A stretch of DNA of 60,000 nt from Nymphaea colorata. Lineage: Eukaryota; Streptophyta; Magnoliopsida; Nymphaeales; Nymphaeaceae. This document shows, piece by piece, positions 12,601-22,053 of the stretch (its first letter is position 1; each line of letters opens with the position of its first letter). The stretch covers positions 8,277,205-8,337,204 of the forward strand of contig NC_045138.2 in the NCBI RefSeq assembly GCF_008831285.2. Direction: 5' to 3'. Both the position numbers and the translations under genes were made by a program. The notes beneath the pieces are model-generated. The model worked only from the letters and a program-made list of their open reading frames with translations, had not been told where the DNA came from and searched no databases.

Positions 12601-12953
12601 GGTCGGTCATTCAATGCACCGCAATGGAGACGAAAGACCAGCGCGATAGGTGGCAACCACGCGTTGTGGTAGGTGGCCGAGAGGTGCCGCCTCCTTCTCC
12701 ACCCAGTCTGCACGCTCTCGCACTTCTCTCCACTCAAACAGGAAGACTCTCTCTCGCCCTCGCCCTCGCTCTCGCCCAGTCAAAAGAAAAGTGACGAAGT
12801 GGACCTTCATCTACCCTTTCTTCCTTTTGTTTCGGAGACGCGTTTCTCTGGCCACGGTTAGGCAAAGTCTCCTTTGAAAGTTCGTCGTCACCGTTGCCTG
12901 TGATAGAAAGGTAAAGGCAAAGACCTTTTCTCCCTACCATCAGCCCTTCCTGT

Positions 12954-12960
12954 CTATAAG
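12954..12960 (+). promoter_or_regulatory. TATA box of the phytocyanin gene
   Basis: The motif CTATAAG lies about 100 bp upstream of the phytocyanin start codon. That would put the transcription start near 12985 with a 5' leader of roughly 70 bases. The surrounding 12600-13050 stretch is GC- and CT-rich compared with the AT-rich DNA further out, as expected for a plant promoter and leader. Confidence 0.55.
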
Positions 12961-13056
12961 GAGAGAGTACCACAACATCGAAGCACAGACAGGAAGAAAG
13001 GAGGAGAGAGCAAGAAGCTGCAACAGGGGTCGGCCTGACCTTGGGAACACAGGAAG

Positions 13057-13969
13057 ATGGCATCTTCAAAAACCATCACCAACGTTCTGTTAGTGATTGT
13101 CATGGCTACCGCTGCGTCGGCTGCCACATACACAGTCGGTGACAGCAGCGGTTGGATCATTCCGCCCACACCCAACTTCTACGACACATGGGTCGCTTCC
13201 AAAACCTTCCGTGTTAACGACAAGCTCGGTGAGCAGCTCGATTCCTTTCCCCCCTCCCACCATTTCTTCTTCTTCTTCTTCTTCTTCTTGGAATCGACTT
13301 ATTAACGGTAATCTTTCTCCGTTTGGTTTTTGTTCAGTTTTCAACTTTCCGACAGGAGCGCACACAGCGGTCAGGGTGTCGGAGAAGGAGTACAAAGCTT
13401 GCACCTTCGCCAACCCCATCGAGACCTACAACACAGGCCCTGCGACCGTCACGCTCAAGGAAACCGGAGCTCACTACTACCTCTGCAGCATCCCTGGACA
13501 TTGCTCCGGCGGGCAGAAGGTCTCCATCAACGTCGTCTCTGCCGCTTCATCGCCTCCACCATCAAAGGCGCCCTCTGCTCCGTCTCCGTCTCCAGTCGCC
13601 AGGCCGCCAACTCGTGTCGCAAACCCTCCCGCTTCCTCTTCTCCACCACCCATGGCCCCTTCTGCTCCATCACCATCTCCGCTCGCCAAGCCGCCGGCTT
13701 CCATCGCAACCCCTCCCGCTTCCTTCTCCATCCCACCTACCAAGTCTCTCCCTCCGTCCTTCCCACCTTCTTCTCTAGCATCTCCTCCTCCTCCTCCTGG
13801 ATCACCTTCTCCCTCTGCTGGGACGCCTCCTTCTACTCCTGCTGCCGGAGCACCAGGCACGTCGTCTACTCCTCCCAGCCAGCCGACTGCCTCTGCCGCT
13901 TCCTTCAGCAGAGGATTCAAATGGACCACCGTCCTGGCGTTGGTGCTTGCCTTTACCTTTGTATGGTAG
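13057..13969 (+). CDS. Phytocyanin (stellacyanin-like blue copper protein), GPI-anchored
   Basis: Two exons (13057-13228 and 13338-13969) join into 267 residues. Phytocyanins are extracellular single-copper electron-transfer proteins of the plant plasma membrane and cell wall. Residues 1-22 form a signal peptide. The cupredoxin domain spans about 23-124, starting ATYTVGDSSGW. By alignment from memory the ligands are His66, Cys107, His112 and Gln117, with a Cys79-Cys113 disulfide; motifs are YLCSIPGHC and GGQK. Glutamine as axial ligand is the stellacyanin pattern (uclacyanins and plantacyanins use Met; most early-nodulin-like proteins lose the ligands). Residues about 125-248 are a Pro/Ser/Ala-rich arm of arabinogalactan type, likely hydroxylated and O-glycosylated. 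The last 17 residues (WTTVLALVLAFTFVW core) form a hydrophobic GPI-attachment tail. The single intron after codon 57 is usual for the family. The start is the first ATG after the TATA box and gives a clean signal peptide. Confidence 0.93.
13229..13337 (+). other. Phytocyanin intron
   Basis: A 109-bp phase-1 GT-AG intron: donor CTCG/GTGAGC and acceptor TTGTTCAG/TTTTC. It contains a CTT/TTC trinucleotide run (about 13264-13290). Removing it joins Leu57 to the VFNFP strand of the cupredoxin fold, which confirms the splice. Confidence 0.9.
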
Positions 13970-14282
13970 ATGGAATTAGACTGAAACTTTTGTTAGGCTC
14001 TTCGGGCATTTTTCTTGTTTTTGGTGATTTGGGGAGTTGAGTCCAATGCGTGGTTTCCAGTTTACTTGTAATTTTTCCTTGTAACAATGGAGTCCCTTAT
14101 GGCAGTGACACCATTAATTTTTTTTAGTAATACAGTTATACAGAGATATTCTTGTTTGAGTGCTTTAGGTTAAGGATGTACCTTGTAGAGTGTATGTGTT
14201 ACAAAGTTTGATCGCATTGTTCCTGTCTTTGTTTTATTGTATCTTTTTAAAAAGTCAGCTTGTTTATATGAGAAGCTGTATC

Positions 14283-14288
14283 AATAAA
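14283..14288 (+). terminator. Possible polyadenylation signal
   Basis: AATAAA about 315 bp beyond the phytocyanin stop codon. Plant signals are loose and a nearer AT-rich site could be used instead. Confidence 0.25.
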
Positions 14289-14535
14289 TATTTTTATTAT
14301 TTCATAAACATTACTTAATATTTATATGTTTAACATCATTTCACACATATGTCGTCTGATTATCTCATAATTTTTTTGTTATTTCATAAACATTATTTCA
14401 TACTTATGTTTTGTGTAGATCTGTGTGTCTTTTTATCTCATAAATCTTTTGTTATGTGATAAACATTATGTTATGATCTCATAAACTTTTTTTTATCTCA
14501 TAAACATTATCTCACAATATCTTACACATATATGC
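14286..14535. repeat. Degenerate repeats of an ATCTCATAAACATTAT phrase
   Basis: Variants of TATCTCATAAACATTAT occur at least six times with irregular spacing just downstream of the phytocyanin gene. They probably result from old slippage or duplication. No function is assigned. Confidence 0.6.
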
Positions 14536-14988
14536 ATTGGGCATAAAAATGTCAATCTCAAAAAGTATACAACTCAATCTAAAAAAATGAGACTTTTTGG
14601 TGGGAAGTTGACTATCTTCACAGTGGAATAAAAGGATAGGGATATTTCACAGACACACTCATTTTGTTGGCTAGATTTAAGGTTCAATTCCATATTCGTT
14701 TGTCTTGAAAGTGGCCAAGGTAAAGTTGAAATGAACACCCGACTTCTAGGCAAAAAGGTGAAAGCAAAATTCTTTAACCGAAACATAAACTTTTTTTTCC
14801 AAAACAATACCAAATCTATTCCTCCAGAAAAGTGATGTAAGCCGGCCCATCTCGGTCTCAGGTCAATTTGCATGTTGGGTGGTGAATGTTGTCCCTTTTT
14901 TTTAATAATAATTTGAGTTTGAGGGGTGTCAATAAAGAACCTTAAATTAGGTTTTTGGATTACTTTTTGGAGGATTAAATATGGAGAT

Positions 14989-15176
14989 CAAGGGCAGAGC
15001 GAAGATTTTCAGATGAAGGTTAAACAGTTCAACGAACTTATTCGGGTAGGATGAAACTAAACCTTAATCCAAAAAATAATTACTCAAACAAAATTTTTAA
15101 ATTTTTTTTTATAATTTTTTTTTTCAAGTAGTTAGGGTGTAGCCATGGCCTACCCCCCCTCCCTCAGCCCTACTGA
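14989..15176. mobile_element. Short MITE family M1, eroded copy
   Basis: The left end AAGGGCAGAGCGAAGATTTT and the right-hand phrase GTAGCCATGGCCTACCCC correspond to the ends of the copy at 21070-21262. The AT-rich core is partly altered. Confidence 0.4.
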
Positions 15177-15179
15177 AAA

Positions 15180-16340
15180 TGTTTAGATGGCACCTTAAAA
15201 CTAGGCTTTTAAATCCTGGTTCTACAAAAGAGAATGAAATACTTAACCCTCCCGCTTTAAAGGACTTAGTATAATTGGTCGAGCCTGCGTGCAAGTGGTT
15301 GTCGTGGCGTAGAAGAACATGCCTTGAACCATTGATGCACCGAACCTTAGGGGAAAAAAGAGGGGCTTCGGGTTCTCTTGTATCACCTCCCTCACCTTGT
15401 TATTCTAGAACAAGGATTTCGGTATATAATAAAAAAAAAGTTTTTGAGTATATCAGACAAAAAAAGGGTTTTAAAACTCCTTAACAAAAGTTTTTAAAAC
15501 TCATTAAAAGACTTGGTTTGCAGGATTTCATAATACTTTGAATGTTAAATTAGGGTGTCATCAATACCCTTTAGTTTTTGTCATCTATCAAAAAGAAATA
15601 AGACATTTCAACGACTTTAACATTTCTCAATTTGGTCCATTTTTTAGATAATGAAATCATTTATAAAATCATTCAAGGACAACATTAACTACAAACCAAA
15701 ATATGCGAGTGACATTGAAAATAAAAATAAAACGTTATATGTGAATGCTCTCGGCAAGATAGAGTAATCTGGATCACTACGTTAGACAATCTAATAATCA
15801 GTTTGAAAACGATCTCGCGTGAATTTAAAAATTAATAGTTTAATTTTTTGGCATATAAATGCTATTTACACATTTATAAAAAAAAAATAATTTTGATGTT
15901 CTCTACTAAGTTCTTCGTGTTCTCCAGAAAACCTCCGGTATATTGAGAAAGGAATTTCATGGTCATACAATATGGCATATAAAAGTGAAAGAATTGAAAT
16001 CATCCAGCTGCTGTTAGATATCACCGGATGATAAAAGATTTGAAAACCATCATTAAATATACCATGCAGTTGAAGCACTAGATATAGTGACAGTTTATGT
16101 TATTTTTAGACATTGTTTATGGTACATTTAGCGACAATTTTTAAACATTTAATCATTGGTAACATCTCCAGTTGCAGATTTCAATCTTTTTATAAAAATA
16201 AAAAAATTGTTGTTTTACTCAATTAACATATCCTATAACGACCATCTATCCTAAGACTAAATATTACTGCAGAAAAAGATAAACATGCCATTGCTTTCAA
16301 ACATGAAAGTCAATTTGAAACATAAATCATGAAAAGACTT
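15180..16340. other. No recognisable gene
   Basis: AT-rich intergenic DNA. A phrase near 15262-15290 (TTAGTATAATTGGTCGAGCC) looks a little like a tRNA A box, but no B box sits at the right distance, so I do not call a tRNA or SINE. Short phrases here reappear loosely near 18545, which suggests an old duplication around the next element. Confidence 0.4.
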
Positions 16341-16347
16341 TGTATAA

Positions 16348-16450
16348 AACATAGTTGAGAAGGTCATGACTAATGAAAAATCACATTATCAAAATGGAGC
16401 ACTGGCCTATCCTCTTCTTTATTTCAAGTACAAAAGTTGGCTCTTTCATG
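16348..16450. repeat. Direct repeat flanking Pack-type element 1, left copy
   Basis: The stretch ATAGTTGAGAAGGTCATGAC, then ATGAAAAATCACATTATCAAAATGGA, reappears with changes at 18912-19030 on the far side of the element. Confidence 0.5.
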
Positions 16451-16457
16451 GTTCTTT

Positions 16458-16645
16458 CAGGCATGGACGAAGCCAAAAATCTTTTATGAGGGAGGCCAAA
16501 TTAAAGTTTTTAAATTTTGACTAAAGCTGAAAATCATTTTTCAAAATTTTTATATAAAACAAGTGAAATTTTCTAAAATTTATATGTAAATTTTTTTAAA
16601 AAAAATTGAAGTGAATCCAGGGCCCATGCGACCCCTACATTGATG
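16458..16645. mobile_element. Short MITE family M1, near full-length copy
   Basis: Runs from CAGGCATGGACGAAGCCA to CCAGGGCCCATGCGACCCC. The core TTTTTATATAAAACAAGTGA and the flanking AAAATTTATATGTAAATTTTT match the copy at 21070-21262 closely. It has no coding capacity. Confidence 0.6.
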
Positions 16646-16879
16646 TGGAAAGAGCACTGAAATAGTAAGCTGTCGTGAGGTTCACATTTTTCAAATAACC
16701 AAAAGTTTTTCCATCTTAAGAGAAGACTATGTCAGGCATAAAGGTTCATGCAGTTTCACCGCTCATTTTCAAAATGACCAAAATACCCTTGTTATTAAAA
16801 ACTTGAGAAAATGGAAAGCAACTTTCTTAAGGCCCCGTTTGATAGCCGGGGTAAAATGAAAAGGGAGGGAAAATGCATC

Positions 16880-16904
16880 AAACGGGGTGAAATTCACCCC
16901 GTTT
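16880..16904. repeat. Subterminal palindrome in element 1 (left)
   Basis: Two perfect 12-base arms, AAACGGGGTGAA and TTCACCCCGTTT, are separated by a single A. The same design recurs at 26005-26030 in the related element. Confidence 0.9.
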
Positions 16905-17008
16905 AACATATAAGCGAGCGGGTGAAATTTCCGAGCTGACCGCTTTCGATTTTTCACTCTCACGCCCCGAGCATGTGGCCGAGACAGGGGAGGGGTTTCT
17001 GCAGCAAA

Positions 17009-17142
17009 GCACAAAGAAATGGAGGGTGAAGCAGGTGGTGCGGGAATAGCACGAAGGAATGGAGGGTGAAGAGCAGGTGGTGCGGGAAGAGCACGAAGGA
17101 ATGGAGGGTGAAGCAGGTGGTGCGGGCAGAGCACGAAGGAAG
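17009..17142. repeat. 40-bp minisatellite inside element 1
   Basis: Three units of 40, 42 and 40 bp, each starting GCACRAAGRAATGGAGGGTG, are followed by a partial fourth. They are nearly identical. Read on the - strand they encode a Pro/Leu/His-rich repeat, which I take as a by-product. Confidence 0.85.
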
Positions 17143-17222
17143 TGACGCCGATTTCATATCCATCTCAAAAATCGGGGCTTTACTCTTCTCCGTGGCGCTG
17201 GATTCTTCCCATTGACACTGCC

Positions 17223-17372
17223 GATGGCCTACCATAATGAAGGCTTCTCAAATTTCCCCCAATTCAAAAACCCTAATCACCCTCAAATAGAAATTGCAAA
17301 GACTGCTGGAAAAAGCTCGACTCTATGTAGCCGACTCAGAAAACCCCCAAAATCTATGGTGGATTGAATGCT
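17223..17372 (+). pseudogene. Possible captured gene 5' fragment
   Basis: An ATG at 17229 opens a frame beginning MAYHNEGFSNFPQF and running about 47 codons to a TGA. It is preceded by a GC-richer leader. It has the look of a captured start of a host gene (an N-terminal exon), but I do not recognise the family. It could be chance. Confidence 0.25.
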
Positions 17373-17737
17373 CCTGGCTTCACTTGATGTGGAGGATCCA
17401 TGCAAAATCCCCTTACAGGACACAGTGGTGGGGCGAGAATTCGAGACCTTCATATCAAAAGATTAGAACACGCTGTGCAACGAAGAAGCAGCAGTGGGGC
17501 AAGGGCAATGACGGTGGGACGAGGCAGCGGTGGGGTGAAGCAGCAGATGATGAAAATGAGAAGGGGGAGACGAAGGGAGCCAGCAGAGGATGAAGATGAC
17601 AAGAGGAAGACGAAGGGAGCTCTAACGGGCAGAAAAGTGTTCCAAGGATTTCGATCACACCCCTCTTGGGTGATTTGATGAAATGCGATTATTGTCCCCA
17701 GATACTCCACCATCTGTTATTGTCCACAGAATGAGAT

Positions 17738-18075
17738 GTGGGTGATTCAATACTCCACCATCTGCACAGGATAACTGGTAACGAACAGCTTGCTCGCAAG
17801 GTGTTCGATAAAATGCGCAAAAGAAGCATCGTCTCATGGAATGCCATGATTAATGGTTACTGCAAAGTTGGTGAGTTCAATGCGTTACTTGGGATTTTTA
17901 ATAGTCTGTTGATGGGTGATTTGAAGCCCAATTTGAGCAGCTTAGTGAGCATTACAGCTGGTCAGTGTGGGTTTCCTGACATTGGCAGGTTGATTCATTG
18001 CCAGGCTTGTAGATTGTGCTCACCTCCTATTCAATTAGAAATATCAGTCGTTTCATGGATACTTTCATTGGAGGG
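17738..18075 (+). pseudogene. Captured fragment of a PLS-type pentatricopeptide repeat (PPR) gene
   Basis: PPR proteins bind organellar RNA through stacked 31-36-residue helical repeats; the PLS class belongs mainly to organelle RNA editing. This frame reads ARKVFDKM, then SWNAMINGYCKVGEF, then GIFNSLL, LKPNLSSLVSI and DIGRLIH. That is one full repeat and parts of its neighbours, with the typical VSWNAMI and KPN phrases. Only about 80-90 residues of a protein normally 500-900 long are present. The frame then decays (a shift near 18020). It sits between the ends of the Pack-type element, so I infer capture of a genomic piece. It has no start, organelle-targeting peptide or C-terminal domain, so it is not a functional PPR protein. 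Confidence 0.8.
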
Positions 18076-18222
18076 TACACAAAGTTTTCTTGCTTTTTAC
18101 CAGGTTAAATTTTTCCTGTGCGTCAAACAGGGTTAAATTTACCACGTTAAATTCTTCGTGTGCATCAAACAAAGCCTCATGTTGGAACAAAGAGAAATTT
18201 CATCCTGTAAATTTTTCCAGAA

Positions 18223-18242
18223 AAATTTACCATGGTAAATTT
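18223..18242. repeat. Subterminal palindrome in element 1 (right)
   Basis: A perfect 20-bp palindrome with arms AAATTTACCA and TGGTAAATTT. Related GGTAAATTT and ACCATGTTAAATTT words surround it and also occur at 23735-23880 in element 2. Confidence 0.9.
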
Positions 18243-18911
18243 ACCATGTTAAATTTCACCCGACGATCAAACGGGCCCTAAAGGATGAAAAAGACCTAGC
18301 GAGGACTATACGTGGTGCCTTGTAAGTCATCAACCATTTAACATAGTGGTCGCACCTACGTTTCTCTATTCTTTATATTATTATAAGATATACAAAGTTA
18401 TAGTATAAATCTTGCATCTTTGAAGGAAAGCGATTCAAGTCATCATTGGAAATGAAAAATTTCATCAGAATGCCGCGTAAGGAATTGATATGATGAGAGT
18501 GAGTTTTCTCGAGCCTTTCAAACAAAAAAGAACCAACGTTTCCATGGCAATTTCATGGTACCGTAAGTGAAACTTTATCGATGAGAAAAAAATGTGCTCA
18601 TGTTTTTCTATAATAATTTCTATTTTATTCATTTTTCTTTAATTTATTCTTTTTAAGGTTTTCTATGTAAAGGCATAGGCTCTCATCGAGGTGGTAGTGG
18701 TATGATGAAAAACTCGTATTTTTCACAATAATTTCCATTTTATTTGTTTTTGCCAACACATTCCATTCCTGGACGAACAAAATTAGATGTCAAATTGTTT
18801 GGGTTCTTTGATTCTGCTTTGTGCAAACACCTCTCCAGACCTTTAAAACAAGAAACTTAAATGAATGTGAAAGATTCAAAATGAAAAGAATGTCAGTATA
18901 TAATAAAAAGG

Positions 18912-19030
18912 AAAATAGTTGAGAAGGTCAAGACTGATGAAAGGAATCTCACTAATATCATCATCAAAATGGACTGCATTGCCGTGTTTTCTTTTTTATT
19001 GCAAGTGGAATGACTGGCCCTCCAGGATTT
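18912..19030. repeat. Direct repeat flanking Pack-type element 1, right copy
   Basis: Diverged copy of 16348-16450, sharing ATAGTTGAGAAGGTCA, GACTGATGAAA and CATCAAAATGGA. The offset is about 2.56 kb. Confidence 0.5.
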
Positions 19031-19288
19031 AAAGGCCACCGATATATTCGGAGCGGACATGGAGGTGACGGCCGCCGGGGTGTTTACTTTTCTATCTATC
19101 AGCAATGAAACTGCAGTCATCAAAACTGCGCTTTTCCCTTTCACGGGTCAGGGAACGGTTTCTTGTTTGAAAAACTCGTTTCTATCATATAAAAAGAAAT
19201 AGGAACTTTGATTCTCTTGTTCCACTGGTTCCAACCGAATCAAACGCCTTCATGTTCCAAATATGCTCCTCTCTGTCAGGTTTCTATG

Positions 19289-19604
19289 TAGGGAATGGGT
19301 ATGGGGGGTTGCCCGACCTCACCTAGTAATCTTTTGGGGTCGGGTCAGGCCATAGCTTGTGGTAAATAAAAAAAGCCTGAGCCCAGTCTCAATTATAATA
19401 AAATTAATATATATATATATATATTTCAAAATAATTAAAAATTAAACTTATATTTTATTATGTAACATTTAAAAAAACCATACCTAAATATAATAAAAAA
19501 TTAAAAACAAGTTACGAGGTCAAGTTGGACCAACCCGAAAAATTACGAGGCTGGTTGCGGTGGCTGATTTCACTGGCCCTAATCCTATTCCGATGCCCAC
19601 CCTT
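19289..19604. mobile_element. hAT-type MITE with 8-bp target duplication
   Basis: A 316-bp element. The left end is TAGGGAATGGGTATGGGG; the right end, on the other strand, is AAGGGTGGGCATCGG. The flanks are TTTCTATG (19281-19288) and TTTGTATG (19605-19612), 7 of 8 identical, as expected of an aged hAT target duplication. The ends carry GGGTCGGGTCAGG-like subterminal sequence, the core is AT-rich, and nothing is encoded. Confidence 0.75.
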
Positions 19605-19619
19605 TTTGTATGGGGTATT

Positions 19620-21065
19620 CAAATCATTTACAAAAAAAAGAAAGGATATTCCTAGCTTTTTATAAAAAGTTATTTTTGGATTTTCTTTTTGCACACGTCT
19701 TGTCATTTATGCCACAACCATGTTAGGTGCGAAAAGGATCAAAATGGTCTTAACATAAAAAGTTAAGGGGGCCGATAATGTCTTCCTCTAATTCAGTTTT
19801 GCAAAAACTAGGTTTTAAAAATATCAAGTTTTTTAGGGATTTTTAATTTTTTTTTTTTTGTGACACATCCAAAACCTGAATAACTTAAAAGAAACCAGCG
19901 TTTTCACTCGCTTATATAAAACTAGATTTTGTAAAAACCCAAATGACATCCAATCACTCCAAAAACCTGTTTTTAAAGTGTAACCCAAATACAAAAAAAA
20001 AAAAGTGATAAAAGGAAAATTTTAAAGAACAAAATGACCCTTCTGAGGCCCGCTTGGTGTGCGCCTTATGAAGCATTATAACTGAATACAGTTGTTGACT
20101 TGTAACCTCTGAAGTATTGCAAAATTTTCTTGAAGTCCTGAATTTCCCAATTAATTTTATGCGAAATTACCTCAGAAGAGCCACAATTTTTGGGAACTTT
20201 CAGCGATTTCGAATCGTGCGGGCCCTGGGAGCCTTGCAAGTGTCAACGACTGAGGTCAGTGGTCGACCCGAACATGCACAGTGCTCTAATCTATTTTTCA
20301 TTAGTCTTCACATATTTAGGGTTTGAGTTGTTTCGTGAATTTAAGCTTACATACTTCCATAAATCATTTCAAATCTTGCTCGATTTTATCAAATCCTATG
20401 ATCTAATTTGTAGATCAACTTCTAAAATATGAATTGATGCATTGAAGTTAAATTCTTCTTAAGGCTTTCGAAAAACGAACGAGCTTTTTTATTATGATTT
20501 TTTCCTTAGTTGGTTTTTGCCAAATGTATTCCCATTAAGGTTTTCTCCTAACTAGAGAAAGAACTATGGTTTCTTCAAAGGGGCCGAAATATTTTTAAAT
20601 AAACTTTAAAACATTTCACAAAGACGATTTTTTTAAAATTTTTACATAGATCAATTTTTTAAAATGGTGATTGATCAAGCATGTATTTGTGAATTGTTTT
20701 ATTGGCTTAAGTGGCTAGTTAAAATATCTGAATGTTAGCTAGTTATTTATAAATTTACCAAAAGCAGAATGGATATTAATAAGCTTCTCTTCTCTCTCTC
20801 TCTCTCTCTCTCTCTTTTTAACATAAGAAAGGTAAACGCCTTAAGATTACAACCAAAAAGTCCCTACGTTTAAGATATAAGGTTAAAAGGGGTTTGTCGA
20901 ATGAAAATATCCCCAAAAGAAGCTGTTCAAATTTGAAAAAATTACAACTCGAGGCTTAACATTCAGGCAAATAACAATTCGCACCAAACTGTTGCATCTT
21001 CACAAATCACTACCCAATTTTCATCAAAACTCTCAAAATATCACCTTCATCCAACACTGTTGGTG
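19620..21065. other. No recognisable gene; one (TC)n tract
   Basis: AT-rich DNA with a TC dinucleotide run at 20784-20815. Small open frames near 20117-20432 match no family that I recognise. Confidence 0.45.
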
Positions 21066-21069
21066 TAGG

Positions 21070-21262
21070 TAGGGCGGAGCCAGAAATTTTTTATGAGACG
21101 GCTGAATTAAAGTTTTTAATTTTTGAGTAGGGTCGAAATATCATTTTTCAAAATTTTTATATAAAACAAGTGAAATTTTTTAAAATTTACATGTAAATTT
21201 TTCTTTTAAAAAAATTGAGATGGGGCCAGGGCCCATGCGGGCCTACCTTGGCTCTACCCCTG
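21070..21262. mobile_element. Short MITE family M1, best full-length copy
   Basis: Runs from TAGGGCGGAGCCAGAAATTT to CCTTGGCTCTACCCCTGG. The two ends are imperfect inverted copies (GGGCGGAGCCA against GGGGTAGAGCCAAGG). The core contains TTTTTATATAAAACAAGTGA and a GGGCCAGGGCCCATGC block. At least four other copies or parts occur in the window. Its superfamily is not clear because no target duplication is evident. Confidence 0.65.
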
Positions 21263-21607
21263 GTTAAACTTGTGTTACCACAATGCTTTGAGTCTTTTTG
21301 ACTATTATACTCTTGCAAATTTTTTCCCCAAATAACTGCACAATCGTTTATCTCTCTCGCCAATCTGAGCAAACCAACCAGCAAGATAAGGCGGGATACA
21401 AACACCGCCTCTGACCTAAAATCCTTCTCTCCACTATCAGCATATTACAATTAATCTTTGTCTCCACAATCTCTTGACCAACAGTGACATTCATCGACCA
21501 GCTTCGTTTTGCCTCTGAAGTTATTAGACTAGAGCATCAATTTGGATCTCAATCTAAATCTACCGACTATAATGCTGAATTTTGAAAATTGATATTTCGG
21601 CTCGTGT

Positions 21608-21663
21608 CAAAATTTAGAAACTTTAATTCGGCCCCTTATAAAAAATTTCTGGTTCCACCCCTG
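21608..21663. mobile_element. Short MITE family M1, left-end fragment in reverse orientation
   Basis: The reverse complement reads CCAGGGGTGGAACCAGAAAT, then a stretch ending GCCGAATTAAAGTTT, matching the left end of the copy at 21070. The two left ends point toward each other about 345 bp apart. Confidence 0.55.
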
Positions 21664-22053
21664 GTGGTCAAGGATTAGGATGAGGAAGGTATCGTGGCTG
21701 AAGATAAGATTTAAGAAATTAAGACAGCTGACAATAAAGTTGATAAAGCTAAGATTAATGGAAGATTGGATAAAGATCTTGTACAGAACTGTTCCACAAA
21801 ATAAGATAAACAAATACAAAACCCAAAACATGAGGAAAAGATCATGACATGTAACTGTAATTTTAGTTTATAAAGGTACCTTTGATATTGCTGAACTATC
21901 ACTAGATTGAGAGAGCTTAGAGGTCATGGTCGTAGAGTCTCACTGATTCAAACCACATTTATTAACCATTGTTCCTTTTCTTCCTTCATACATTTGTATG
22001 GTATCAGATCATCCAGTCTATACTCTCTCAAGGTCTTTGTGGTTACGTTACAA

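Larger units (their letters stand above)
16831..18278. mobile_element. Pack-type PIF/Harbinger-like element 1 (PPR fragment carrier)
   Basis: A 1448-bp non-autonomous DNA transposon flanked by TAA on both sides (16828-16830 and 18279-18281). The terminal inverted repeats are GGCCCCGTTTGAT on the left and, on the other strand, GGGCCCGTTTGAT at the right. A 3-bp TWA target duplication with G/C-rich short inverted repeats is the PIF/Harbinger signature. The right-hand 190 bp, reverse-complemented, aligns with the left end of the element at 23698. The left 100 bp aligns with the reverse complement of that element's right end. Inside are a short gene-like leader (from 17223), a 40-bp minisatellite, and a PPR fragment. 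There is no transposase, so it would depend on one supplied in trans. Confidence 0.85.

Noticed and set aside
13477-13929. 150-codon open frame on the - strand and a 236-codon frame in another + phase across the phytocyanin second exon
   Set aside because: Shadows of the GC-rich proline-rich coding region; the phytocyanin frame is supported by domain, ligands and splice sites.
15262-15400. tRNA-like A-box phrase TTAGTATAATTGGTCGAGCC
   Set aside because: The only B-box-like word is about 100 bp away, too far for a tRNA or a standard SINE promoter, and no cloverleaf can be drawn.
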